NCBI GenBank assembly: GCA_001899775.1
Contig: MKWN01000053.1
Location: forward strand, 1 to 52,974
Source of the DNA: Thiobacillus sp. 65-29
Lineage (GTDB): Bacteria > Pseudomonadota > Gammaproteobacteria > Burkholderiales > Thiobacillaceae
DNA: 52,974 bases
Direction: 5' to 3'
In this document: positions 10,070 to 18,769 of the stretch, piece after piece
Position numbering within the stretch: the stretch's first letter is position 1
How the letters are laid out: each line of letters begins with the position of its first letter
Notes under the pieces: generated by a model
What the model was told of the DNA's origin: nothing
The model's database searches: none
Seen by the model: the letters and a program-made list of their open reading frames with translations, nothing else
Translations under genes and position numbers: made by a program

Positions 10070-11821
10070 TCAATACGACGCCCTCAGTTTGGCCAGCAGT
10101 TCATCGTGCCGAGACTGAACAGAGGCAAGCGAAAATTCGGGCAAGATCAGCACGCGGGCAGAGTTGGGTAGTGTTTCGACGCTGTTTGCGAAGTAACGCG
10201 CTTTCTTTGCCACGAAGTCCAGATTCCCCAACGACGTGTTCTTGCGCCGGCTCAGCATCATTAAATTGCCGAGCTTGTGCAACCACTGCGCTCTTTCGGC
10301 ATTTGTAAAATCCGACATCCATTTGCTCGTAGCAGCCGGATTCTGCGGGAGGATGTGTTCGACGCTCAACGCGTCGGGCAGGTTCAGCACCGATGAGTGA
10401 TTGAAGAAGAGATATTCCAGACGCAGGAGAACGTACTTGGCAAACCGTCGGCCATAGATGTCACCGGCGAGAATCCCCATCAATGCCTGTTTGTCGTAAT
10501 CAAACACGCCTGGATTGAGTAGTGCATCCAGCTCATCACCCGACTTGGCTTTGAACACGTCTGCCGGCGTCTGTGCCTGCTCGATTTTCTTGAGCACATC
10601 ATTCATGTTCTGGATGCGCTGAGTCGGCGTCAGCTGCAATATCCAGTCGGCCGAAAACTTGTTGTCGAGCTTCTTCAGGAAGGGAAGAAGCTCATTCGCC
10701 TTGAATTTCCGATACCACGCGAGGACAGCCGGAATCCAGTCGGTCGCCGGCAGGGTGCGCAGCATCATCGTGATCAGGTTGCGATAATCGTTACCCAGAC
10801 TGTCAGGCAGGGGATTGAAGAGAACCGCCTCATCGTAGGCCATCTTGTAGTCCTGCACTGCCTTGAATGTGGCCGTCCCCAGCGTCAGCAGCGGAGGTTT
10901 GGTCCCGTAGATGCGTTCGTCAAACTCCTTGAGCAGACCCTCCCGAGCCTTGTCCTTCACATAAATCGTGCGAACGAAGGACAAAAATCGGTCGAACTCA
11001 TCACGGCCGAGCTCGCCTTCGATGTCCTCCCAGAATTCTGCCCACTTAGCATTTTCCTTTGGCTCCTTGACCTCGCCGAGATTGCGGGCCTTGAGGATGT
11101 CGCTGTTCGACAGGGGAATGCCACGGTCGTTGAGAATAGTGAACAACCGGAACGCATCGTCCAGATCTTCTGTGGCGACATAGATGAATAGCGCATTGTT
11201 GAACAGGTACTTGGTGAATCGTCCAAACTCCTCTGGCTGCCATCCCGTGAAACGCTCGCGCATGGTCCGAATTGCCCGTGCCATGTTCGATAGGGACAAG
11301 TTGTTCTCGCGTTCGTACCCACCAAGATCGTCCTTCAGCAAGGTTCCGCCATCGGGCTTAACAAAATGCTCGATGAATTCGCCAACGTTATCCCGAATCT
11401 GATAGACGATCCGGTTTCGGCCTGGGGTGTTGTCCCAGCTGTTCTCTTCCTGGAACAGCATCTCGCGGCACTTCTTCCGGAGCTTCTCCTCGCCGGTCAA
11501 ATCTCGAATTACGGCAGTCATCAGAAACAATGTCGTCAAGCGCTGCTGACCATCAAGCAGATGATGCACGTCATAGGAGACCTGCTGGCCGCCTGCTTGC
11601 TCATCGATTGAGTCCTTCTGGAGCACCATCGATCCAAGGAAATACTGGCCATCCGGCGAATGCTGACTGGCGTAATTGACGTCGTCGATCAGCTCCGAAA
11701 TCTCGTCCTTGCCCCAGACATAGGAGCGCTGGTAGGCCGGGATGCTGAACCAGAAGTTGGAGAACACCTCCCGGATCACAACCTTGGCGCTCTCGATCTG
11801 CCCCTTTTTCTGATGGTTCAT
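10070..11821 (-). CDS. DUF262/DUF1524 protein, GmrSD-like modification-dependent nuclease
   Basis: The 583-residue single chain combines the two GmrSD halves. The N-terminal DUF262 (GmrS-like, ParB/Srx-fold NTPase) has IPAYQRSYVW (27-36) and DGQQRLTTLF (90-99). The C-terminal DUF1524 (GmrD-like His-Me nuclease) has the catalytic SVEHILPQNP around residue 500, followed by LGNLMMLSRRKNTSLGN. Known relatives cut phage DNA carrying hydroxymethylated or glucosylated cytosine, or other modifications. Placed between a Type III-like Res gene and fic in the same orientation, it would complement restriction of unmodified DNA by attacking modified DNA. The exact specificity cannot be read from sequence. 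Confidence 0.88.
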   Translation of the reverse strand: MNHQKKGQIESAKVVIREVFSNFWFSIPAYQRSYVWGKDEISELIDDVNYASQHSPDGQYFLGSMVLQKDSIDEQAGGQQVSYDVHHLLDGQQRLTTLFLMTAVIRDLTGEEKLRKKCREMLFQEENSWDNTPGRNRIVYQIRDNVGEFIEHFVKPDGGTLLKDDLGGYERENNLSLSNMARAIRTMRERFTGWQPEEFGRFTKYLFNNALFIYVATEDLDDAFRLFTILNDRGIPLSNSDILKARNLGEVKEPKENAKWAEFWEDIEGELGRDEFDRFLSFVRTIYVKDKAREGLLKEFDERIYGTKPPLLTLGTATFKAVQDYKMAYDEAVLFNPLPDSLGNDYRNLITMMLRTLPATDWIPAVLAWYRKFKANELLPFLKKLDNKFSADWILQLTPTQRIQNMNDVLKKIEQAQTPADVFKAKSGDELDALLNPGVFDYDKQALMGILAGDIYGRRFAKYVLLRLEYLFFNHSSVLNLPDALSVEHILPQNPAATSKWMSDFTNAERAQWLHKLGNLMMLSRRKNTSLGNLDFVAKKARYFANSVETLPNSARVLILPEFSLASVQSRHDELLAKLRASY

Positions 11822-11858
11822 TGCCGCCCCTTTTTATTCGTTGGCCCGGATTGCTACG

Positions 11859-14378
11859 TCACGTTCCCAGCTTGGCAAACAGATCGTCCAGTTGCGGGTT
11901 GCTGGTGATGAGCAATAGCTGCTTAATCGTCGCCGCCTTGTTGATTTCCAGGCGAACAAAATGCTCGCCGCCGGCCGGTGAGGCCTGTTTGCGGATCAAC
12001 TGGATGTGCCCGAATAGCGCGCCGTGGCGTTCAGCAAATCGCGCAAGGCCGATAGCCTTCTCGAAGTTGTCGGCGAGCGACGGATCGTGCGGTTCCAGGA
12101 TATCAACCGTGATGTCAGCGCCGACTCTCCCCACGATCACCAGATCGGGGAACATCGGACGAATGTCGCCGCCAGTCTCGTAGGGGATTTCCAGCGACCA
12201 CGGCTTGCGGTCGAGATTGCGCAACCAGCCGATTACTTCCGGCTTCGCCAATTCTTCCTTCAGTACCCCCGCCTCCCATGCGCCCAGCCCGGCACGGAAT
12301 TGCCCGTCGCTCTCCACATAGAGATGGCGATCCCATTGCGGATCGGTGGGCAAACGGTTGAAGTCGATAGATTCCGGCAGATGCCACGGCACCTCGGCGG
12401 GCTTGGCCGTGGCCAGCCGCAGCTTCTCGTAGTGGCTGCGCCGTTGTTCCTTGAGCTTGGCGATGGCTTTCTTGTGCGTATCGTAGAGCGCGTCGAATGC
12501 CTTCTCGGCAGTCGATTCCATCGCTGACATGGCTGAATGCTGGCGCGCCAGGACGATCACTTCGACCTTCACATCCAACGCATCGCGGTCGGCATTCGCC
12601 TGCCAGTAGGTCATGTGTAGTCCGTGGCTCAGCACCCGGCCGGCTTCCTCAAACAAACGGTCGATGTCCACATCCGAGGCATCGATGTGATAGTCCGCCT
12701 CCGGTTCGGCCACGCCCGTGCCGTTCTTGACGGCCAGGGTCTTGAGTCCGACGCGGGTAATGGCCTGCGCCGCCGCGTCGTATTGGCCAGCCGATTTCAT
12801 GGCCGCAATCTGCGCCGCCATCCACTCGACGATCTGGCGTTTGGCCCCGTCCCAGGCATCGTCGTCAATCTCGTCCATCGTCAAATTGCGCGAAATCGCC
12901 ATGAAGCGCCGGAAGTGGCTCTGCGCCCGCGTGGCATTGACGCGGTAGGTGATCAACTCGCCCAGCGCCGCAAAGACATCTTCCATCCCAGCACGGCGCC
13001 CAAGCACCACCAGATTGCGGCTGGAACCGGTTTCAGAAGGCGGCACATCCTCGACGTTGTGCAGCGATTCGACCACGCTGGTCACTGCCTGCGTGTCGAA
13101 ATAGGGCAGGAACAGGTGCACATCGTTCAGCGCCGCATCGCGCTCGATGCGCCGCGCCAACGGGGTGCGCACCATCCGGCCCAGCAACTGGGCGATGTAG
13201 GTGTGATCCTCGGCGCGGCGGAACGACATCATCACTTCCGCCCGCGGGCAGTCCCAGCCGGTGGAGAGGCTGGTCTTGAAAAACACCACCCCGATGTTCT
13301 TGTCGGCATCGATGCGCGAGGCATCGACCTTGCGCACCTTGCGCCCACCTACATCCATGTCGCCGGTATCGTGCATCGCGTGCGCCACCTCGCCTTCGTT
13401 GAGGCGGCGGCCAATGGCGCTCTCGATGACGTTCAAGGCATCGGTCAGGCTGGTCTTCGTTACCGCATTGGCCGTGGCGTTGTCGACCTGCACCACCAGC
13501 ACGGGCCAGATCGGCTGCTCGCCTTCTTCCTTGCAGTAGTTGGCCCAGGCGGTTGTCATCTGCGCCCAGCGGCGCGCCGCCTCTTCGAGCAGCGCCATCT
13601 CGGCGGTCGTGGCCGATTCGGGGTGATGAATCAGGATGCGGTCTTTGAGCAGTCCGGACAGCCTTACCGCGTCGGGCGGAATGGCGACCTTGTGCACGGT
13701 GTGCGGCGCGTGCTCCAGCAAATCCATGAAGCGCTTGGGCGTGGCCGAGATGCCGATGACCAGCGGCATCTTGATCAGGCCCGCCTCGGCGAAACCGAGC
13801 AGGAAGCGCTGCATCAGGGTTTGCGCCTCTTTTGCACCCTTGCCGCCCGCCATGCCCCGGTGCGCCTCGTCGATCACCACATAGAACCGATCCGGGACCG
13901 CCTTCGCCGTATTGGTCAACGTGGTCCAGATCGACCAGTTGCGGCCATCGCCCACCTTGGTCAGCAGCTTGTCGTTGCCCAGCTTCTGGGTGTTGATGAA
14001 ATACACCTTGCCGCCCGCCAGGTGTTCGGCATCGAAACTGGAATCGATGGGGATGAGTTGATTCACCCGATAGACGCGATCGGACTTGCCCTCGATCTTG
14101 AGTTTGGTCTGCTCGTTCAGTTCGGGCATGTCGGAAACCCACAGGATCACGGCATCCGGCTGCGGCTGCCAGTCCAGCGGCCACTCCAGTTGATCGTCCG
14201 GTTCGTCGAGGATCGCCTCGAACAGTGCCGTCATCACGATGGTCTTGCCGCTGCCGGTAGGCGCCGAGAAGGCAATCGCCTGGGGATTGTCGCTGCTCGC
14301 GAAATTGCGCGCGGCCATGAGCCTGTCGCGCAGCTGGTGCAGCGCGTCCTTCTGGAAATCGAACAGGGTGACCTTCAT
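11859..14378 (-). CDS. Type III-like restriction subunit Res (DEAD/DEAH helicase)
   Basis: This 839-residue SF2 helicase has Walker A APTGSGKT (39-46), DEAH box VVIDEAH (167-173), motif III GISATPKRF (209-217), and motifs V/VI FKTSLSTGWDCPRAEVM and QLLGRMVRTP, all in the form seen in Type III Res and related ATP-dependent restriction enzymes. Near the C-terminus, PDLVIVG followed by TVDILEPHDPS and a helix resembles a PD-(D/E)xK nuclease core, but the usual lysine is a histidine. The start ATG overlaps the methyltransferase stop by 4 bp, so the two are translationally coupled. It presumably translocates on DNA and cuts unmethylated sites together with the mod subunit. Confidence 0.85.
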   Translation of the reverse strand: MKVTLFDFQKDALHQLRDRLMAARNFASSDNPQAIAFSAPTGSGKTIVMTALFEAILDEPDDQLEWPLDWQPQPDAVILWVSDMPELNEQTKLKIEGKSDRVYRVNQLIPIDSSFDAEHLAGGKVYFINTQKLGNDKLLTKVGDGRNWSIWTTLTNTAKAVPDRFYVVIDEAHRGMAGGKGAKEAQTLMQRFLLGFAEAGLIKMPLVIGISATPKRFMDLLEHAPHTVHKVAIPPDAVRLSGLLKDRILIHHPESATTAEMALLEEAARRWAQMTTAWANYCKEEGEQPIWPVLVVQVDNATANAVTKTSLTDALNVIESAIGRRLNEGEVAHAMHDTGDMDVGGRKVRKVDASRIDADKNIGVVFFKTSLSTGWDCPRAEVMMSFRRAEDHTYIAQLLGRMVRTPLARRIERDAALNDVHLFLPYFDTQAVTSVVESLHNVEDVPPSETGSSRNLVVLGRRAGMEDVFAALGELITYRVNATRAQSHFRRFMAISRNLTMDEIDDDAWDGAKRQIVEWMAAQIAAMKSAGQYDAAAQAITRVGLKTLAVKNGTGVAEPEADYHIDASDVDIDRLFEEAGRVLSHGLHMTYWQANADRDALDVKVEVIVLARQHSAMSAMESTAEKAFDALYDTHKKAIAKLKEQRRSHYEKLRLATAKPAEVPWHLPESIDFNRLPTDPQWDRHLYVESDGQFRAGLGAWEAGVLKEELAKPEVIGWLRNLDRKPWSLEIPYETGGDIRPMFPDLVIVGRVGADITVDILEPHDPSLADNFEKAIGLARFAERHGALFGHIQLIRKQASPAGGEHFVRLEINKAATIKQLLLITSNPQLDDLFAKLGT

Positions 14379-16798
14379 GCGTGCGCTCCCGGCATTGCTT
14401 CAAGGCCACCGCGGCCGGCAACGTCCTGCCGTTTGTTGATCATGAAATTGACGAGATAGTCGCGGTAAAGCTGAACGACTTGCAGATCAGGATTTGCCCG
14501 TCCTACCGCTTCCCGTACCTCGGCCGCCATCGCCTTGAACGACTCGTCGGAGTCGGTGACGATGAATACGTGCGAAAGGCTTGTGCGACCCTTCAACGCC
14601 TTCAGCAGCCGCGCCAGCCGGCTTTCCTCCAGTAGCACGACGAAGTTGCTGCCCGCTGGCGCAAACACGACAGGCTCCGGTTCCCCTCGTGCCAATTCCG
14701 GTCGTGGCCCGACTGCGCCCGCCTTCAACCACAGGAGTGGCAGGATTTCACGGAAGGCACGCTTGAGGGTGACACGATCCTTGTCGAGAAAATCAAGCTT
14801 GAAATAGGCCAGATTCGCCGGAAAGCCTTCGCTCATCGGGCGCTTCTCGTCCTCCGGCACCAGGATGGGGCCCAGTAAATCGTTGATCTGCGTCTTCAGG
14901 CCGTCGAATACCCGCTTGGTCGGGGTGACGATGTAGAAGTCGGTGATGTGCTCCTGCCCGTCAAGCGCCTCCAGCCAGTCGTCGGCCGCCGCCGGGTCGA
15001 ACAGGATGCTGGCCTTGTATTCTTCGGAGACAATGAACGGGCACGGGTCCTTCACCAGGGTTTGCGGCAGCCCGTCGATCAGCGCCACCACCTGCTTCTT
15101 CTTCGCGGGCGTGTCGACCGAGGCCGGATCGACGAAGCCGATCTGCGTGAAAGCGCGGGCCTTTTCCTTCTCGACCACCTTGCCGGTCAAGTACTCGCCG
15201 GAGAGCAGCGTGCCGTCGTCGCGCCGGCCCAGGATGGTGAATTTGCTGCGCGGCCAGGTCACCGAGCGGCAGATACCCTGTGCCTCCCACTCGTCGTCGC
15301 CCGCTTGCAGACCGCGGGCGCTCAGGGCGCTGGCTTCTTCAGCCGAGACCTCGTTGTTGGTGACCAGGATGCAGCGGCGCCTGCCGCCGTCGGCAGCGTT
15401 GAGCAGATTGACGGCATTGAGCGTGGTGCCGCTGCCGGCGAAGAAATCGACCACCAACGCGTGTGGACGATTCAGAATCACCGTAGAAATACAGTCCCTT
15501 ACCGCATATACCGATTTTGGGTACGAGAAGAGTGAGTTATCGCCCAAGACTTTGGTAAGCAACTCACTACCGTATGTGCTGGCATCGAGCAAGGGTCGAC
15601 TCCAGACAGTCTTGTAACGCTTGGAAGTTTTCTCCTTCAGCGTGTAGTAGATGTGTATCCCATATGACTGTTTGCGCGCAAATGCCTTACCAGCCTTGTA
15701 CTCCTCCATCAGTCGATCTGGCCCGTAGTACCAGTTACGCTCGATTCCTTGCTTATCAACTGGCCAAATTGGGATTAAGCCCTCAACCTCAACTTCACTT
15801 CTAGTTTCACTCAGTCCTATCGAGGGGCCGGCCCGAACAATTTCAAGGGTTTCTGGATTTACCCAAACAGGGTAGAACTGATTTGGTCGATCAGTCCGAA
15901 GGGAATTGTTCCCAGTACGGCGTAAGTTTCTGGTCTCACCGCCTATCACTTCATGCGTTGGCTCTTCCCCAATTGCAATCCCAGAATCCGGGCAAACGAC
16001 GAGGGCGTACTCGTGGGTCTTAGCAAACTCTTCACCTTGTCGGCCTCGTTTATTGTGCTCAATTACTACAGAAAACACGTTGTCAGAAGGAAAAACTTCC
16101 TCGATGAGGCAACGCAGATGATGAGCTTCGTTGTCATCAATCGTCGCAATGAGGACGCCAATATTCGGTTTGAGCAGGCGCTTGGCGAGCTTCAGCCGCT
16201 TCTCCATGAACGCCAGCCACTTGCTGTGCCGCCAGCTGTCGTTGCCGTCCACGTAGTCGTTGTTGTACTTCCAGTCCCGCGCGCCGGTGTTGTAGGGCGG
16301 ATCGATGTAGATGCAATCCACCTTGCCGGCATAGAGGTAGTCCAGCAGTTGCAGCGCGTGGTAGTTGTCGGCCTCGATCAGGGTGTGCCAGGGCGCGTCG
16401 GCAGGGCCGTTGGCCACGGCATCCACCGGCACCAGGGAAGGAAAAATCGGCTCGCCGAATTCGCGCACGACCATCACCTCGTCCACCGCGAAGTTCACTG
16501 TTTCCGCCATGGCGCGCGTCGGCTCGGAGGGATGGGTTTTGTCCTGCGGCTTGACGCAGGTCACCATGCCATCCTTCACCGACTTGACCTGCCAGACATC
16601 CTTCAGGGCACCCTGCCGCCGGCAGACCAGATCGCCCCGGCGTGGCTTGGCCTTAGGCAGCGGCAGCAACTCCGGCAAATGGTCCTCGAACACCAGTCCG
16701 AACTTCTTGCCTGTCGAGGCGGCTTTCCATTCAGCAGCCAGCCGGTCGCGCAAACGCGGGTCGCTGATTTGGCCGATCAGATCGTGAATGGCTGACAA
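14375..16798 (-). CDS. Type III-like DNA methyltransferase Mod (adenine-N6, beta class)
   Basis: The 807-residue protein has the amino-methyltransferase motif IV DPPY (166-169), followed by motif I FFAGSGTT (452-459). This beta order is typical of Type III Mod subunits, which also recognise the target. The region between them (about 270-440) is the likely target-recognition domain and is the least conserved-looking part. The protein is longer than typical Mod (about 600-700), with an extra C-terminal section of about 250 residues after the catalytic part (for example DFLDKDRVTLKRAFREILPL). That section may bind Res. Codon use between 15480 and 16150 is more AT-rich than the flanks, consistent with an exchanged recognition domain. 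Confidence 0.88.
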   Translation of the reverse strand: MSAIHDLIGQISDPRLRDRLAAEWKAASTGKKFGLVFEDHLPELLPLPKAKPRRGDLVCRRQGALKDVWQVKSVKDGMVTCVKPQDKTHPSEPTRAMAETVNFAVDEVMVVREFGEPIFPSLVPVDAVANGPADAPWHTLIEADNYHALQLLDYLYAGKVDCIYIDPPYNTGARDWKYNNDYVDGNDSWRHSKWLAFMEKRLKLAKRLLKPNIGVLIATIDDNEAHHLRCLIEEVFPSDNVFSVVIEHNKRGRQGEEFAKTHEYALVVCPDSGIAIGEEPTHEVIGGETRNLRRTGNNSLRTDRPNQFYPVWVNPETLEIVRAGPSIGLSETRSEVEVEGLIPIWPVDKQGIERNWYYGPDRLMEEYKAGKAFARKQSYGIHIYYTLKEKTSKRYKTVWSRPLLDASTYGSELLTKVLGDNSLFSYPKSVYAVRDCISTVILNRPHALVVDFFAGSGTTLNAVNLLNAADGGRRRCILVTNNEVSAEEASALSARGLQAGDDEWEAQGICRSVTWPRSKFTILGRRDDGTLLSGEYLTGKVVEKEKARAFTQIGFVDPASVDTPAKKKQVVALIDGLPQTLVKDPCPFIVSEEYKASILFDPAAADDWLEALDGQEHITDFYIVTPTKRVFDGLKTQINDLLGPILVPEDEKRPMSEGFPANLAYFKLDFLDKDRVTLKRAFREILPLLWLKAGAVGPRPELARGEPEPVVFAPAGSNFVVLLEESRLARLLKALKGRTSLSHVFIVTDSDESFKAMAAEVREAVGRANPDLQVVQLYRDYLVNFMINKRQDVAGRGGLEAMPGAHA

Positions 16799-16817
16799 CG
16801 TGTTCCCCCTGTTGAAT

Positions 16818-17237
16818 TCATTGTTTGCCTATTCCGGGTTCCGGGCTCACCAGGCTGACGCCGGAGAAATACGAAGCGTGTCGCTTCGTGTCACGGGTCA
16901 GCACGGTGTAGCCTGCCACGGCGGCATGTGCGCCGATGAAGAAATCGGCCAGCACGTTGTTCTTCTTTCCACCCTGCCGGCGATAGCGCACGAAGGCCTT
17001 GCCGGCCAGGAACAGCGCAGGGCGAGGAATCTCGATCATCGTCAGGCCCAGATCATCGACGGTGCGATCCAGGGCCTCGACCGTCGAGAACGTCAGCGAC
17101 AGCTCCGAGTAGATGACCGGGTTGATGGCGAGGCGGTGAATCTTGGACTGCGCCCGCAGCTGGCCGATGGACCAGTCCGCCCATTCCGGATCGTCTTCCA
17201 GAACGTCGACCAGCACATTGGTATCGACCAGAAGCAT
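16818..17237 (-). CDS. vapC: VapC-type PIN-domain ribonuclease toxin
   Basis: The 139-residue PIN domain shows the acidic metal-binding set: Asp5 (MLLVDTNVLVD), Glu45 (VIYSELS), Asp98 (VLADFFIGAHA) and Asp116 (LTRDTKR). VapC toxins cut RNA, often tRNA-fMet or the sarcin-ricin loop. It follows the antitoxin gene with only a 3-bp gap and precedes the methyltransferase by 19 bp, so the pair may share a transcript with the restriction genes. Confidence 0.9.
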   Translation of the reverse strand: MLLVDTNVLVDVLEDDPEWADWSIGQLRAQSKIHRLAINPVIYSELSLTFSTVEALDRTVDDLGLTMIEIPRPALFLAGKAFVRYRRQGGKKNNVLADFFIGAHAAVAGYTVLTRDTKRHASYFSGVSLVSPEPGIGKQ

Positions 17238-17240
17238 CAG

Positions 17241-17477
17241 TCATTCACCGCGCAGCAGGGCCATCAGTTCATCGGTACGCCACTTCACATCGGCCTTGCC
17301 GCGCGCCGCCTCGAAGCGGTCTGGCTTGCGGCTGGGACGGGCGCCGACCTTGTGGATGACCACGTCGCCCTCCTTGTTCACGGCGAACTCCACCGAGGAT
17401 CCGGGCGCCAGATTGAGCGCATCGCGGATCTGTTTCGGAATGGTGACCTGCCCCTTGCTGGTGAGAGTCGTTGCCAT
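17241..17477 (-). CDS. vapB: VapB antitoxin, AbrB/SpoVT swapped-hairpin type
   Basis: The 78-residue protein opens with the AbrB-fold MATTLTSKGQVTIPKQIRDA, a DNA-binding swapped-hairpin domain. It ends in a C-terminal tail (DVKWRTDELMALLRGE) expected to insert into the VapC active site. The start is fixed by GGAGG 6 bp upstream. It is the first gene of the leftward set that continues through mod, res, DUF262 and fic, so its operator may set expression of the whole cluster. Confidence 0.9.
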   Translation of the reverse strand: MATTLTSKGQVTIPKQIRDALNLAPGSSVEFAVNKEGDVVIHKVGARPSRKPDRFEAARGKADVKWRTDELMALLRGE

Positions 17478-17489
17478 GACGCCTCCTTC

Positions 17490-17516
17490 GTATTACGACA
17501 GAGTTGATTGTAATAC
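17490..17516. promoter_or_regulatory. Inverted repeat upstream of vapB, probable VapBC operator
   Basis: GTATTAC (17490-17496) and GTAATAC (17510-17516) are perfect reverse complements with centres 20 bp apart, about two helical turns, directly upstream of the vapB ribosome site. The geometry fits binding of an antitoxin dimer pair. Confidence 0.6.
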
Positions 17517-17618
17517 CCTGGGCCGACGCATGCAAATTAGGCAGATCAGATTCCGCTTGGCTTCCTGATCGAACAGCACGTTCATGGCTTCGTCATCAAC
17601 CAAATCACGGAGCCAACA

Positions 17619-17825
17619 ATGAACGCCAAGCCAACCGCCCTCGACGCATACCTCGCCCGCACCGCCGCCATCCACGCCAAGCTGGAACGGCTGCAACAAC
17701 TCGCCGACGACCACTTCGGCCACGATCCCGACGCCATCCACTGGGGCCACGTCGGCGACCTCGGGCGGGTAGAGGTCGGGCTGGACGAGCTGCTGGCGAT
17801 CTTACTAGAGACGACACAGCCATGA
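17619..17825 (+). CDS. Small conserved-type protein of a recombinase cassette
   Basis: The 68-residue protein (MNAKPTALDAYLARTAAIHA at its start, ending LLAILLETTQP) has no motif I can assign. It has a CGGAG ribosome site, and its stop overlaps the next start (ATGA). Small proteins of this type commonly precede DUF3489/DUF2924/serine-recombinase genes in proteobacterial mobile cassettes, which matches what follows here. Confidence 0.65.
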   Translation: MNAKPTALDAYLARTAAIHAKLERLQQLADDHFGHDPDAIHWGHVGDLGRVEVGLDELLAILLETTQP

Positions 17826-18079
17826 GCCCGAGGGAACTCAAAGTCGGGCATCTGGTTCAGCTCAACCCGGAAACCTGCCGCAACCTGATGTTCGGCGCGT
17901 GCTTCCTGGTGGTGACTGACCCAAGGCCGTGGGGTGCTCAAGGGTACATCCAGGTCATCGGAACTGACGATCAGCCGCGTGGACTGGCCTACTACCGCGC
18001 ACGATGGGAAGAAATGGAACTGGTCGGCGCCGCCGAATGGATCGCCGGCTCTCTCGAAGGGGAAACAGATGAATACTGA
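17822..18079 (+). CDS. Small hypothetical protein of the recombinase cassette
   Basis: This 85-residue protein (MSPRELKVGHLVQLNPETCR at its start, with a GYIQVIGTD strand region) is translationally coupled to the preceding gene by a 4-bp overlap. Its last codons overlap the start of the DUF3489-like gene at 18069. No function is recognised. The beta-rich composition and the motif of a 'VGHLVQLNPET' opening strand suggest a small SH3-like or KOW-like fold, but this is a guess. Confidence 0.6.
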   Translation: MSPRELKVGHLVQLNPETCRNLMFGACFLVVTDPRPWGAQGYIQVIGTDDQPRGLAYYRARWEEMELVGAAEWIAGSLEGETDEY

Positions 18080-18590
18080 CAGCAAACCGACCACTGCTCA
18101 GATGTCGATTCTCATGGCGGCTGCGCGTCGAGCAGATGGTGATATTGAGCCCCTGCCGGATAATTTTCGCGGAGGCGCCCGGGCTCAGGTCATCAAAAGC
18201 TTACTTGCCAAGGGCTTCATTGTTGGATCCAACGGCCATCACGTACTTACCGATGCCGGATACGCTGCCGTCGGCAAACATCGCCCCATCAACAGGGGTG
18301 TCCGGAAAATGAATGCCCACGACGGTGTCGCAAAACACGACGCCCCGGATGCCCTCCAGGAACTGGAGGGCAGAGTACGCGCCATCCGTCCCGGTACCAA
18401 AATCCTGACGCTCGTCGAATTGCTCCAAGAACCCGGCGGCGCCTCCATCGTCACCCTGCTGCAGGCAACCGGCTGGCCGACATCGATGCCGGCAAGGTCG
18501 ATATCGTCGTGGTGTACAAGATTGATCGCCTCACCCGCAACCTGGCGGACTTTGCCAAGATGGTCGAACTGTTCGATCAGCGCGGCGTGA
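18069..18590 (+). pseudogene. DUF3489-family protein, 3' end replaced by out-of-frame recombinase DNA
   Basis: Residues 1-137 match the DUF3489 layout: an N-terminal helical part (TTAQMSILMAAARRADGDI, then VIKSLLAKGFI and HVLTDAGYAAVG) and a C-terminal winged-helix part (RPGTKILTLVELL, then GASIVTLLQATGW). Right after ATGW, where homologues continue with a conserved helix, the sequence becomes serine-recombinase DNA read in the wrong frame, up to a stop at 18590. The gene is therefore truncated by a deletion whose joint lies at about 18471-18478. Confidence 0.7.
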
Positions 18591-18769
18591 GTTTCAGCGC
18601 CGTCACCCAGCAAATCAACTCGGCCACGTCGATGGGGCGGTTGATGCTCAACATCCTGCTGTTGTTTGCGCAGTTCGAACGCGAGGTAACTGGCGAGCGG
18701 ATTCGGGACAAGATCGCCGCCAGCAAGGCCAAGGGGATGTGGATGACTGGAATGAACAGCGGGACGTGA
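18473..18769 (+). pseudogene. Internal fragment of a serine recombinase (resolvase catalytic domain)
   Basis: In the frame beginning at 18473 the sequence reads LADIDAGKVDIVVVYKIDRL, then TRNLADFAKMVELFDQRGVS, NSATSMGRLMLNILLLFAQF and EREVTGERIRDKIAASKAKG. This is the YKIDRLTR and FAQFERE core of the resolvase domain in large serine recombinases. The N-terminal part with the nucleophilic serine is missing, and so are the recombinase and zinc-ribbon domains beyond residue 95, where the frame ends in MTGMNSGT. The fragment cannot be catalytically active. It shows that the right end of the island derives from a serine-integrase element. Confidence 0.85.

Noticed and set aside
9016-11821. Abortive-infection or CBASS-type signalling operon
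   Set aside because: No nucleotide cyclase, CARF/SAVED or other effector domains are visible; the motifs are those of Fic and GmrSD-like proteins.
12624-14459. 611-residue frame on the plus strand
   Set aside because: Shadow of the Res helicase gene, which has complete helicase motifs on the minus strand.
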